64,000 bases of DNA from Leptolyngbya sp. BC1307 (GTDB lineage: Bacteria > Cyanobacteriota > Cyanobacteriia > Phormidesmidales > Phormidesmidaceae). This document shows positions 8,530-17,699 of the stretch, in pieces. Each line of letters begins with the position of its first letter. Within the stretch, counting starts at the first letter, position 1. The DNA lies in the NCBI RefSeq assembly GCF_002286735.1, contig NZ_NRTA01000009.1, forward strand, positions 1-64,000. Direction: 5' to 3'. Under the pieces are notes generated by a model. The model had not been told where the DNA came from and did no database searches. It saw nothing but the letters and a program-made list of their open reading frames with translations. The position numbers and the translations under genes are program-made.

Positions 8530-9948
8530 ATGACTGATGCTAGGACGACAGGCATATCCTCGGATTGCGCTGACCTTATTCAACAGGCTTTGCAGGCTCA
8601 ACGGTCGCTTTTTGCCAGTGGAAAGACGCGATCGCTCACTTTTCGTCGCCGTCAGCTACAACAGCTCAGGGCTAGCCTGGTAGCAGCAGAAGACGATATC
8701 TTTGCAGCGCTGAAAGCTGACCTGGGCAAGTGTGAGCTAGAAGCCTACATCAGCGAGTTAGCCCTGGTGACTGGCGAGATTGACTACGCACTGAAGCACC
8801 TATCGCGCTGGAGCCAGCCGCGCCGCGCTAGTATTCCATTTGCCTTGCAGCCAGCTAGGGGGCAAGTCGTGCCGGAACCACTGGGCATAGTGCTGATTAT
8901 CAGCCCGTGGAACTATCCTTTGCAGCTAGCGTTAGGGCCGCTGGTCAGTGCGATCGCAGCAGGTAACTGTGCCATCATCAAGCCGTCTGAAATCTCTGCT
9001 CATACGTCAGCGCTCTTGGCAAAGCTAATGACGCAGACCTTTGCCGCTGACTATGTGAACGTCATCGAAGGCGGCGTCGAGACCGCTCAGGCGCTCTTAG
9101 CAGAATCATTTGACCATATTTTTTTCACAGGCAGTTCGGCGGTTGGCCAGGTGGTGATGCGAGCAGCGGCTGAGCACCTGACCCCGGTGACACTAGAGCT
9201 AGGCAGCAAGAGTCCGTGTGTGGTGGCGGCAGATGCCAATATAGCGGTCGCCGCGCGGCGAATTGTCTGGGGAAAATGCTTTAACGCCGGGCAAACCTGC
9301 GTAGCGCCGGACTATCTGCTGGTGCAGAAGCAAATTAAGGACGAGCTACTGGCGGCAATCGCCCAAACAGCAGCTGATTTTTTTGGCAAAGACATGGCGA
9401 AAAGCCCCGACTATGGGCGAATTGTCAGCGATCGCCATTTTCAACGGCTGCACACACTCATGACCGATGCCTTAGCCAGTGGCAAAAAGATTATCGGCGG
9501 ACAGAGCGATCCGGCAACGCGATATATGGCCCTGACCGTCATCGATCAGGTACCACCCGCCGCCGCCGTCATGCAGGAAGAGATTTTTGGGCCGATTTTA
9601 CCGGTGCTGACGTATGAAGATTTGGGAGAAGCGATCGCCTTCATCAACCAACGTCCCAAGCCCTTAGCCCTGTACTTTTTTTCCAACGATGCAGCCCAGC
9701 AGAAAGCAATCGTTACTCAGACCTCCTCTGGGGGGCTGTGCTTTAACGAAACCATCAGTCAATATGCGGTGCCCGCTTTGCCCTTCGGTGGCGTCGGCCA
9801 TAGCGGCATAGGCGCTGCCCACGGCAAAGCCGGATTCGATACGTTTTCCCACTACAAAAGCGTGCTGAAGAAACCTAACTGGTTGGACCTGTCGCTGCGC
9901 TATCCGCCTTATCAGGGCAAGCTGTCGCTATTGAAGAAACTGCTGTAA
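8530..9948 (+). CDS. Aldehyde dehydrogenase family protein (ALDH3-like)
   Basis: The product oxidises aldehydes to carboxylic acids with NAD(P)+. Its 472 aa and motifs fit the shorter ALDH class 3 type: PWNYP (126-130), FTGS (199-202), catalytic-base Glu223 in LELGSKSP and nucleophile Cys257 in FNAGQTC. The C-terminus ends in a hydrophobic/basic segment (LRYPPYQGKLSLLKKLL), as in fatty-aldehyde dehydrogenases that bind membranes. In cyanobacteria such enzymes act on fatty or apocarotenoid aldehydes. The substrate here is an inference. The gene stands alone, 51 nt after the peptidase gene. Confidence 0.9.
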   Translation: MTDARTTGISSDCADLIQQALQAQRSLFASGKTRSLTFRRRQLQQLRASLVAAEDDIFAALKADLGKCELEAYISELALVTGEIDYALKHLSRWSQPRRASIPFALQPARGQVVPEPLGIVLIISPWNYPLQLALGPLVSAIAAGNCAIIKPSEISAHTSALLAKLMTQTFAADYVNVIEGGVETAQALLAESFDHIFFTGSSAVGQVVMRAAAEHLTPVTLELGSKSPCVVAADANIAVAARRIVWGKCFNAGQTCVAPDYLLVQKQIKDELLAAIAQTAADFFGKDMAKSPDYGRIVSDRHFQRLHTLMTDALASGKKIIGGQSDPATRYMALTVIDQVPPAAAVMQEEIFGPILPVLTYEDLGEAIAFINQRPKPLALYFFSNDAAQQKAIVTQTSSGGLCFNETISQYAVPALPFGGVGHSGIGAAHGKAGFDTFSHYKSVLKKPNWLDLSLRYPPYQGKLSLLKKLL

Positions 9949-9991
9949 ATCTCTATCTTTTTAGAAACGGGCTAGCAGGTACTGTGGATTT

Positions 9992-10591
9992 ATGTTGCTA
10001 AAAGCGGCGCTAAAAGAATGGGCAGTAGCAGTAGATGCCTTGGCCCAGGGTGAAACCGTCGTACTGTTACGCAAAGGTGGTATCAGAGAGCATCAGGGCC
10101 GGTTTTCAGCCGAAGCTGATCGGGCCCTGCTTTTTCCTACCTTTGAGCATCAGCGGCCCGAGTTGCTTAAGCCTCAGTATCGGGCAGCTGTAGCGCCTGT
10201 CGCCACCGGCTGGCACCCGGAAACAATCACGCTTAAAGCGTGGGCAGATATCACTCACATATTTTTAACCGATGACGAAAATGAAGTCGCTGCGCTGTCG
10301 GCTCTGCATATCTGGCAGCCACAGCTCGCCCAAGAACGCCTGAAGTGGAAACCCAAACAGCCACTGTATGTGCTGGCGCTGCGAGCGTATTTGCTGCCTG
10401 AGCCGGTGGTGGTGCCGTGGCAGGCTGACTATGGGGGCTGCAGGTCTTGGATAGAGATGACAGCGGGGATAGAGATTGAGGGGAGTCAACCGGCGATCGC
10501 CGATACCGCCTACCGCCAACAGATTGCCACGATTGAAGCTATTTTGACTGTTCCCTCACCAAACGTCGCTAGGTCACCAGAGGGTCGCTAG
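9992..10591 (+). CDS. DUF1802 family protein
   Basis: A 199-aa soluble protein whose N-terminus (ALKEWAVAVDALAQGETVVLLRKGG) and the block around FPTFEHQRPELLKPQY match what I recall of the DUF1802 family, common in cyanobacteria. The function is unknown. It follows the aldehyde dehydrogenase by ~43 nt on the same strand, so cotranscription is possible. No signal peptide or membrane segment is visible. Confidence 0.75.
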   Translation: MLLKAALKEWAVAVDALAQGETVVLLRKGGIREHQGRFSAEADRALLFPTFEHQRPELLKPQYRAAVAPVATGWHPETITLKAWADITHIFLTDDENEVAALSALHIWQPQLAQERLKWKPKQPLYVLALRAYLLPEPVVVPWQADYGGCRSWIEMTAGIEIEGSQPAIADTAYRQQIATIEAILTVPSPNVARSPEGR

Positions 10592-10596
10592 CTTGC

Positions 10597-12654
10597 TTAT
10601 GAGTCGGCAGAGACAGCGGAAGCCGGTTCGTCTGTTGCCTGTCGCTCACCTGACTGACCATCATCAGCCATCTGGGTCGGATTTGACTGACTAGCAGCTT
10701 CTTTCACGATCTGGGGGACGACGATAGTGACCGTTGTCCCTTTCCCTGCGCCATCGCTTCGAATCGCAATATCGCCCTGCATCAGTCGCATAAAATTTTG
10801 TGAAATGGCCAGCCCTAGCCCTGTGCCCTCGTAAGGGCGAGTGTGAGAGCCATCTACCATCACAAAGGGCTTAAAAAGCTTAGAGAGGTGCTGCGGCTCA
10901 ATGCCAATACCGGAGTCTTTGACAGTAATTTTGACCCAGGGCGGAGGTGGCAGAAAGAGTTCAGGCGGGCTATCTCCTTTGTCTATGCTTTCATCAGTCG
11001 TGACACTAATGGCAATGGAGCCCTCTTCAGTAAACTTCATGGCATTGGAGAGCACGTTGAGTAGCACCTGCTTAAAGCGAGAGTGATCCACCGGGATAAT
11101 AATCGGTTCAGAAAACTCTGGCCGAATGAGCTGCAGCCCTTTCTTCTGAAACTGCAGGGTTTGCATATCTAAAACATCTTGCAAAATGTGCCGCAGATCT
11201 ACCGGCGTGATGTTGACATCTAGAGTGCCTGCCTCGATTTTGGCAATGCTCAAAATATCTTCGATGACCGATAGCAGGTGGAAGGCTGCTTTATCTGCCT
11301 GCTGCAAAAACTCAAGCTCTTCAGCGCGACTGTCACAAAGGTCATCTCGAATCACATGAATAGAGCCAATAATGCCATTCAGCGGCGTTCTCAGCTCGTG
11401 CGAAGTATTGGCTAAAAATTCGTTTTTGAGCTGGTTGGCCATCTGCGCATCTTGCCAGGCATGGCGCAGCTCTGCTGAGCTTTCTTCCAGTCGCCGCAGC
11501 ATGCGTTCGATCACGGTGCCTAGGTAATCAAGCTCCCAAATTTGCGAACTGTGAGGTGCGGGCTTGAGCTGGCTGAGATCGTCTACGTCTTGGGTGTAGC
11601 GGATCAGTCGCTCAATCGGTAGCGATAGACTGCGGGCCACGTAGAGCGCTAGCAGAGTGCTGGCAGCCAGCAGGCCGATGGTCAAGACCACCAGCACCTG
11701 ACGGATTTCGTTGAGACCGTAGAGGGCCCGGTCAATCGGCGTAACGGCCAGTACCGTCCACACGTTGTTTTGCTTGGGGCTCACCGGCACTTTGAATCCG
11801 CTGTAGCCGGCTAACCACTCGCCACCCTCTTGGGGTAAAAATCGGAAAAGATGAACGAAGTCGCTGTTGCCCGCTCTGACGCTGCCAATGGTGCTGCTGA
11901 GCTTTCTGGCGTCGCGGAGTTCGGAGATATTTTTGCCTACCTGGTTGGGGTCGGGGTGGGTGACGATGATGTTGTTAGGGTCGATGACGACGGTTTCGCC
12001 GACGAGAGACTGTGCGCCAATATCCTGCAGCTGAAATAGACAGACCTCCATCGCCAGGGTGTAGCGAAGCTCGCCATCGTCGCCGTAGATGGGGCTAGCG
12101 ACGATGAATTTGATTAGGGCGCGGTCTTCTCCGTTCAAGGCCGTACTGGTCGCTGCGGTCGGCGCATCTTGTCCGGGTGAAAAGACGTAGAAATCGGAAC
12201 TTTCGACGCTGCCGCTCTGTAGCCAGGGTACCTGTTTGGCATTGGGGATGATTGAGCGATCGCACGTATTAACCGTATCCGCTTCCGCCTGTGGGGCCCT
12301 CAGTTCGACGCAGCTGATAACGTAGGGCGTATCCTGGTCAAACTCCACTAGAATTTCTTCGATTGCCTGCTCATCACCCGCCTGAAACGCAGCAGTTTGG
12401 GCTAGCAAATCAAGATTAGCTTCGACAGACCGGATGCCAGTCTGAAGCTCTTCCGCCTTACGGATAGCGCTGCTGGTTAAATTTTGACGAGAGGTTTTCA
12501 GCAGACTGGATCTGGCTTTGCGCAAGGCGACCCCTTGCCCAATCAGTAGAATGGGCACGCTGAAAGCCAAGATTTTGAGCAGTAAGTTGCGCCGAAATGA
12601 GCGCGGGTGGTTGGCCATGACGTTAGAGAATGCCGGTCTGAGAAGGGATTTCAA
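10597..12654 (-). CDS. Membrane sensor histidine kinase (Cache-HAMP-HisKA-HATPase)
   Basis: A 685-aa transmembrane sensor kinase. One helix at about 24-44 and a second at about 320-342 bracket a ~280-residue extracytoplasmic region of Cache type. A HAMP linker follows. The HisKA H-box is NTSHELRTPLNGIIG, with N-box (NVLSNAMKF), G1 (DSGIGIEP) and G2 (GTGLGLAI) of the ATPase domain. There is no fused receiver domain and no response regulator beside it, so it is an orphan kinase. An alternative start at the second Met (MANHPRS) would shorten it by 12 residues. Confidence 0.92.
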   Translation of the reverse strand: MKSLLRPAFSNVMANHPRSFRRNLLLKILAFSVPILLIGQGVALRKARSSLLKTSRQNLTSSAIRKAEELQTGIRSVEANLDLLAQTAAFQAGDEQAIEEILVEFDQDTPYVISCVELRAPQAEADTVNTCDRSIIPNAKQVPWLQSGSVESSDFYVFSPGQDAPTAATSTALNGEDRALIKFIVASPIYGDDGELRYTLAMEVCLFQLQDIGAQSLVGETVVIDPNNIIVTHPDPNQVGKNISELRDARKLSSTIGSVRAGNSDFVHLFRFLPQEGGEWLAGYSGFKVPVSPKQNNVWTVLAVTPIDRALYGLNEIRQVLVVLTIGLLAASTLLALYVARSLSLPIERLIRYTQDVDDLSQLKPAPHSSQIWELDYLGTVIERMLRRLEESSAELRHAWQDAQMANQLKNEFLANTSHELRTPLNGIIGSIHVIRDDLCDSRAEELEFLQQADKAAFHLLSVIEDILSIAKIEAGTLDVNITPVDLRHILQDVLDMQTLQFQKKGLQLIRPEFSEPIIIPVDHSRFKQVLLNVLSNAMKFTEEGSIAISVTTDESIDKGDSPPELFLPPPPWVKITVKDSGIGIEPQHLSKLFKPFVMVDGSHTRPYEGTGLGLAISQNFMRLMQGDIAIRSDGAGKGTTVTIVVPQIVKEAASQSNPTQMADDGQSGERQATDEPASAVSADS

Positions 12655-13076
12655 AAACCGCGATCAGGCTGAGAGGATGCTTTAAAAGTAGGCGGAAAAA
12701 CATCAGACCTCAACGAGTTGAATAATAGTTCAAAGATTTTTGCTCGGCTAATCTTCACTCATTCTGATGGGCAGCAAATAGGTGGCATTCAGGGGACTGA
12801 GCCGACTCTTTTGATACTGGGAATACAGAAGCTATTGAAAAGTAGCCAGAATACGGGTGAAGGGCTTATACCCTAGAGCGATCGCAACAGAGCACACCTC
12901 TATGTAATTATCCTTAACTTAGTTTATCTGCGAAGTCCGCATCATTGTCGGGGTAAGGGCAAAGCTCGCCTACTCTTTAACAAACATAAAAACTCGGTAT
13001 AGATTACAACCGAACTTGATAGATTCGGTTTAAACTCACAGCCTCCGTCGCAGCTCCCGACATTCAGAGAAGACCC
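12655..13076. other. Intergenic region between kinase gene and RibD-C gene
   Basis: This 422-bp divergent spacer has no convincing ORF. One HIP1-like GCGATCGC lies near 12877. A weak stem (AACCGAA/TTCGGTT) occurs near 13009-13031, shortly before the next gene. It presumably carries promoters for both genes; nothing else is recognised. Confidence 0.5.
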
Positions 13077-13850
13077 ATGCAGGCATTATCGCGACCCCAG
13101 ATTACGGTAGTGCTGGCTATGAGTGCCGATGGTAAAATTGCTGACGCCGCTCGTTCTGCGGCGCGGTTCCCCTCGGCGGCAGATAAAGCCCATTTGGAGG
13201 CACAAATTGCTGAGGCCGACGCGACTCTATTTGGCGCAGGCACACTGAGAGCCTACGGCACCACTCTACCGATTTCAAACCCTGACCTGATAGCAGCGCG
13301 ACGGCAGCGGCAACAGGCCGACCAACCCGCTCAAATTGTCTGCTCCGCTACAGGCCGCCTCGACCGGCAGTGGCGATTTTTTCAGCAGCCCATTTCTCGC
13401 TGGCTAGTTACCACGCTGGAGGGAATACAGTTCTGGCAGTCGAACCTCAGCGAGCCAAAAGCTGCTGCGCCTAAATCACAAAATTTTTTTGAGCATGTCT
13501 TGATCAACGAGCGCCCGTTTAACTGGCACCAGGTCATGCAAGAATTACGAGCTGGAAAATCGACGCTTTCGGCAACCACCAGTCGCCCGCCCATTGAGCG
13601 CCTGGTCGTCATGGGCGGCGGTGAACTTGTCGCCTCACTACTTGCCGAGGGTTTGATCGATGAGCTTTATCTTACGGTCTGCCCTCTACTAATTGGCGGC
13701 AAAACCGCGCCCACCCCAGTGGGAGGACTGGGCTTTACGCTGCCGAGGACGCCACAGCTAAAATTAGAGTCGGCGCGGGTTGAGGGGAACGAAGTATTTT
13801 TGCACTACAGAGTTGACAGAATTGCTTTTGAACCTACTCAGCTAAAATAA
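13077..13850 (+). CDS. RibD C-terminal-domain reductase
   Basis: A 257-aa protein with the dihydrofolate-reductase-like fold of the RibD C-terminal domain. Visible marks are VVLAMSADGKIAD (N-terminal strand and loop), LFGAGTLRAYG, VMGGGELVASLLAEGLIDELYLTV and a C-terminal PLLIGG. In RibD this domain reduces the pyrimidine riboside in riboflavin synthesis using NADPH. Stand-alone versions are common in cyanobacteria, so this may be the separate reductase or a relative with a different substrate. The deaminase domain is absent. Confidence 0.85.
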   Translation: MQALSRPQITVVLAMSADGKIADAARSAARFPSAADKAHLEAQIAEADATLFGAGTLRAYGTTLPISNPDLIAARRQRQQADQPAQIVCSATGRLDRQWRFFQQPISRWLVTTLEGIQFWQSNLSEPKAAAPKSQNFFEHVLINERPFNWHQVMQELRAGKSTLSATTSRPPIERLVVMGGGELVASLLAEGLIDELYLTVCPLLIGGKTAPTPVGGLGFTLPRTPQLKLESARVEGNEVFLHYRVDRIAFEPTQLK

Positions 13851-13972
13851 GGAAACCGTAATCGTAGTCTTAAAGGCATGAGGCAGATGAGAGAGATCCA
13901 AGCGATACCTGTGGGCCTGCCATTACGGAAGCTTGTTTTCTGTGACCAATGAAATCATTGATGATTCACAAC

Positions 13973-14176
13973 CTACTGACGAAACAAAGGCTGACGAAAC
14001 AAAGGCACGATGATTTTCCAGTGGTCTTCGTCTTCTGTTACAACATCGTGGTGCTGAATTGTACTGAGGGCTTGGGCGATTGCCTCAACCGAAAGCCTAA
14101 CTTTTGCGGCGGATATTTGAGAGTAATCGCTATCGTATTCTCTAGCTAGAACCTGAAAAATCGAGATAGCATCCCT
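13973..14176 (-). pseudogene. Remnant: C-terminal winged-helix-like piece of a lost gene
   Basis: Directly after the AIPR stop, in the same minus-strand frame, 67 sense codons run RDAISIFQVLAREYDSDYSQ... and end at a TAG at 13973. There is no start codon in the expected place. The sequence is strongly protein-like, with a helix-rich pattern (AAKVRLSVEAIAQAL...HHDVVTEDEDHW) resembling the C-terminal winged helix of AAA-type ATPases. The last residues include a 15-bp duplication (CTGACGAAACAAAGG twice on plus). I read it as the 3' end of a truncated gene; the family is inferred from pattern only. Confidence 0.45.
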
Positions 14177-15889
14177 TTACAAAATACGATCCTTTAACTT
14201 TCTACTCTTCTGAACACTTCTAAACATATTCCAGACGTAGCTTGCTTTGTATCGTTCACTCACGTCTTTCTCAATCTTATCAATAATTTTACGAGCCATG
14301 TCAGGTACATTGCTGTTAACAAAATTACTGAAATCTAATTCGCTGGTGTCAGAAGAAAATACGTCTTGTTTTGTTCGAGCAAATACAAGGTGCAAGACAA
14401 ATAGATTGCCGTGATTAAGCACAGCCTTTCTTGTTTTGTTATCCGTATCTTTTTGCTCTTTACAAACTAACTCTTCGACTCGTCGTTTTATATCTATGCA
14501 TCTACATAACCTTGTTGCATCGACATAAGAATTGAACAAAGATGTATATGGTGGCTGTGTAGAATCTGTCCACAAGCTGCTCAGTTCTTGCTTGGCTTGA
14601 ATAACTAAGGCGACGTCTTGACTCATACAGGCTAATGCTACAGTAGCCTCTTCCAACTCGTAGTTTTTCTCATCTCTGACAATTGTCTCAGCAGTACGTT
14701 TGTAATGGTATTTATTTCCACATGTTCTAAATTCTTTGCTTAGTCTAGCTTGTTCAGAATCCAAAGCAATGAAGTCTCTGCTCTCGACTCTGTTTTGTGT
14801 ATTAGTCGCTTTGGTAACTCTTGAACCAAAATCTTCCTCACACCCCTCTAAGGAAATAAACCTAATCGAAATTTCCGCATATTCAATTTTTTCACGTTCT
14901 TCAGGAGAAGAGCTTTGATACAAAGCACCTATGCAGCCTATTGTTTGAGCGCCGTTGACAATGCTGATCCCTTTCGCATCAAAATCTCCTATGTTTCTGG
15001 TCTTCTTAGCTCCAACCTTATTAATTTCTTTGCAGAGCACTGTAATGCCGTTGTTGAAGTACCAAAAAAGCTCCGGCTCGGCATTCATAGTACCAGAGAT
15101 TTCTTGATTGACGCTGCTTTCCCCTATAAATTCTCTTATATTCTGGTCAAAAATCTTGTTCTTATGTTCAACCCACCATCTGCCTACATCTGAAGCATTG
15201 ATCTGTCCGTAGAAAGCTTTGTAAGGCTCATCTACTCTTCCCCAATTTGATAGTTCAAACTGAACATTAATATCTTGCTTATTATGGCGATCTGACAAAG
15301 CTTTGAATGTGCTTTCTAAGTCGAATATGTCGCACGAGGCGATATCTTCACCGTCATTCAAGTCTTCAGTTAAGTCACTCAAAACGCCTCTGCTATGCTT
15401 TCCCAACGCGGATCCAGTGTAAGCAACAACCGCTCTTATTTTCAATCCAGGGCAAGTGAGAGCAGCGTTTATCTCGTCTTCCTTGCACTCAAACTTGTAG
15501 TTAAATCTATCCCTGGAACTATTGAAATCTAATAAATCAAAGATGCCATCTTTGAAACTTCTAAGTTCTGCTGCCTGCGGAGACTTCTTGCCAGTTTGAA
15601 TCCATTTTGATTGAACCAACCACAATGTACTCTGACTTTTCTGAAACAGTAGTGCATCAATTCCGTTATCATCAAAGCCATCAACAATAGACTCTGCGGC
15701 TTGATGCGAACTTACTCCTGCCAGAATATGCAGGGAATAGGCTGCTAATGCTCTGCTCTTAAATGCTAGCTGCTTCTCGTTTAACTTTTTCTTGCCGTAG
15801 TCTGACATATCTATTTTGTCTTCAAACAAATTGACTAGTTCAGAGTCGATTTGCTTAATCTGAAATGTAGATAGTCTTCCGTTATTCAT
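14177..15889 (-). CDS. AIPR-family protein (abortive-infection phage resistance)
   Basis: A 570-aa protein of the AIPR family, associated with phage defence. The N-terminal third has a restriction-endonuclease-like pattern: GFDDNGIDAL (Asp78) followed by LWLVQSKW (Gln93, Lys95), i.e. a D...QxK arrangement. The central signature is FWYFNNGITVLC with VNGAQTIG. Known AIPR proteins are thought to act as nuclease-like effectors; activity here is inferred. The gene is AT-rich, has no HIP1 octamer that I can find, and is flanked by gene remnants, so it was probably acquired horizontally. Its ATG overlaps the stop of an upstream open frame (ATGA). Confidence 0.85.
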   Translation of the reverse strand: MNNGRLSTFQIKQIDSELVNLFEDKIDMSDYGKKKLNEKQLAFKSRALAAYSLHILAGVSSHQAAESIVDGFDDNGIDALLFQKSQSTLWLVQSKWIQTGKKSPQAAELRSFKDGIFDLLDFNSSRDRFNYKFECKEDEINAALTCPGLKIRAVVAYTGSALGKHSRGVLSDLTEDLNDGEDIASCDIFDLESTFKALSDRHNKQDINVQFELSNWGRVDEPYKAFYGQINASDVGRWWVEHKNKIFDQNIREFIGESSVNQEISGTMNAEPELFWYFNNGITVLCKEINKVGAKKTRNIGDFDAKGISIVNGAQTIGCIGALYQSSSPEEREKIEYAEISIRFISLEGCEEDFGSRVTKATNTQNRVESRDFIALDSEQARLSKEFRTCGNKYHYKRTAETIVRDEKNYELEEATVALACMSQDVALVIQAKQELSSLWTDSTQPPYTSLFNSYVDATRLCRCIDIKRRVEELVCKEQKDTDNKTRKAVLNHGNLFVLHLVFARTKQDVFSSDTSELDFSNFVNSNVPDMARKIIDKIEKDVSERYKASYVWNMFRSVQKSRKLKDRIL

Positions 15890-15984
15890 TCGTCTTCCAG
15901 TTGTACTCCATTGAGAATACCCTGTAGGTATAGATCAAAGTTGAGGGAGATGCCTGAATCTGTAATGCTAATAAGACAGAACTA
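15886..15984 (-). pseudogene. Possible 3' remnant of a gene once coupled to the AIPR gene
   Basis: Upstream of the AIPR gene, a minus-strand open frame of 32 sense codons after a TAG ends LNFDLYLQGILNGVQLEDE and stops at a TGA that overlaps the AIPR ATG. Such a 4-base overlap is typical of cotranslated gene pairs. There is no start codon in the frame, so the 5' part of the gene appears lost. The family is not recognisable. It could also be chance, since the frame is short. Confidence 0.3.
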
Positions 15985-16413
15985 AGAATTAGTTTGTCGA
16001 TTTGACGCCACTTAACCAATGTTTCTATGATTCAGTGCTAGCAAACCCACTCAATCCAAACTCCCTGGTCCCTGCGATGAAGGTATTTGGTTTAACGATA
16101 ACTTACTCCTTGCAGGAATGGGATTGCTGCCGAAAAAGAACCAGAGGTAGCAATAGATACACCTAGCCAATTGGCTAGGTCTAAATACGTCTTATGTGAA
16201 TGCAATCTTTGACACGTTATATCCAAGTTATCTGGATGAAGTTACTGTACACCTCCTTAAACCCCATTCACTAGCAGGCCTTTATCAGTCTTAACTCTGC
16301 AATCGTTTTACACTACCCCGTATTGATTCCGTTTCACGCCGCATACATTCCTGACCATACTGCACTCTTTCAAAACTTCTACTACCCTATATAGGAAGTC
16401 CCCTATCGTTAGA
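15985..16413. other. AT-rich intergenic region upstream of the AIPR gene
   Basis: About 430 bp with no convincing ORF and no HIP1 site. It contains the perfect palindrome at 16161-16180 (own entry). Base composition resembles the AIPR gene more than the flanking genes, so the island probably reaches to about 16.3 kb. The plus-strand end should hold the promoter of the FemAB-like gene. Confidence 0.5.
16161..16180. repeat. Perfect 20-bp palindrome
   Basis: ACCTAGCCAATTGGCTAGGT is its own reverse complement over 20 bp with no loop. There is no T-tract on either side, so it does not look like a terminator. It lies about 270 bp upstream of the AIPR gene and 230 bp upstream of the next plus-strand gene. 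A dimeric-protein operator is possible. Confidence 0.7.
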
Positions 16414-17622
16414 TTGCCTGTGACAACCCCTTCTGTGCAGTACACCGCCCGTTGGATAGGTCGCCTTGCAGAGATTTCAGCCAGGCAGTGGGATGCGCTA
16501 GCCATGCCACTAGCAACACCTGCACTAGAGTGGGCCTGGCTTCAGAATATGGAAACGTCTGGCAGCACCGGGCCGAAGACCGGCTGGGTGCCGAACCATC
16601 TGACCCTGTGGCGAGACGGCGTATTAGTCGCGGCGGCTCCGCTGTATTTAAAGGGGCATAGCTACGGTGAATTTGTCTTTGACCATCAGTGGGCGGAGCT
16701 GGCTCAGCGCTTGGGTGTAGATTACTACCCGAAGCTACTGGGTATGTCGCCGTTTACCCCAGCAGAGGGCTACCGCTTTTTAATCGCGCCAACCGAAGAT
16801 AAGACGGCAGTAACTCAGCTTTTGGTGAACGTCATTGATGATTTTTGCCTGAAAAATAAAATTTCGGGCTGCAATTTTCTCTACGTCGATCCCCAGTGGC
16901 AGGTGCAGATGGAGGCGCTGGGCTTTCACAAATGGCTGCACCACAGCTATGTCTGGCAAAACCGGGACTTCAGCAGTTTTGACGACTACCTGGCGCAGTT
17001 TAATGCGAACCAGCGGCGCAATATTAAGCGAGAGCGCAAGTCGGTCGCTAAGGCGGGCATTCACTTCGAGGTGCATACGGGTGAGACGCTGACGCCGGAG
17101 ATGTGCCTGAAAGTGTACGACTTTTATAGCGATACCTGCGACAAGTTTGGCTGGTGGGGCAGTAAGTATCTCAAGCGTAAGTTCTTTGAGCAGCTATATC
17201 CGGACTGGTGTCATCGCGTCGTTATTTTCGCTGCCTATACCGAGACCAGCCCTGACCCGGTCGGCATGTCGTTTTGTCTGACTAAGGGCGATCGCCTTTA
17301 CGGTCGCTACTGGGGATCTTTTGAGGAATACAACAACCTGCACTTTAACGCCTGCTATTACGAGCCGATTGAATGGGCGATCGCCAACGGCATCCAAATT
17401 TTTGACCCAGGAGCGGGCGGTCGCCATAAGAAGCGGCGCGGCTTTCCGGCTACCCCGAACTACAGCCTGCATCGGTTTTACGCGCCTAAACTCAATCAGA
17501 TTTTGGCAGACTACATTGAGCAAATTAACCAGGCAGAGCAGTTCCAAATTGACGAAATCAATGACAATCTGCCGATCAAATCTACAGACCCATCGGCATG
17601 TAACGAAGAACAGCAGGTTTAA
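16414..17622 (+). CDS. FemAB/GNAT-like acyltransferase (DUF482 family)
   Basis: A 402-aa protein related to the peptidogalycan-biosynthesis/DUF482 group of the GNAT-FemAB acyltransferase superfamily. Visible blocks are the N-terminal PALEWAWLQNMETSGS, LYLKGHSYGEFVFDHQWA, the basic stretch FNANQRRNIKRERKSV and the C-terminal FDPGAGGRHKKRRGFPATPN. The substrate is unknown; the family is widespread in cyanobacteria. The track start is a TTG at 16414; a GTG two codons on (16420) is equally possible. The next gene follows by ~75 nt on the same strand. Confidence 0.82.
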   Translation: MPVTTPSVQYTARWIGRLAEISARQWDALAMPLATPALEWAWLQNMETSGSTGPKTGWVPNHLTLWRDGVLVAAAPLYLKGHSYGEFVFDHQWAELAQRLGVDYYPKLLGMSPFTPAEGYRFLIAPTEDKTAVTQLLVNVIDDFCLKNKISGCNFLYVDPQWQVQMEALGFHKWLHHSYVWQNRDFSSFDDYLAQFNANQRRNIKRERKSVAKAGIHFEVHTGETLTPEMCLKVYDFYSDTCDKFGWWGSKYLKRKFFEQLYPDWCHRVVIFAAYTETSPDPVGMSFCLTKGDRLYGRYWGSFEEYNNLHFNACYYEPIEWAIANGIQIFDPGAGGRHKKRRGFPATPNYSLHRFYAPKLNQILADYIEQINQAEQFQIDEINDNLPIKSTDPSACNEEQQV

Positions 17623-17699
17623 GAAGTATGGGGCCGTGCCTTTCGCTACTGCGATAAAATAGTGAGCCCAAGAGTTCACGTAAATTAAGGCATCAGGAG

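Noticed and set aside
13949-14149. 66-aa plus-strand ORF after the RibD-C gene
   Set aside because: It is the antisense shadow of the more protein-like minus-strand remnant at 13973-14176.
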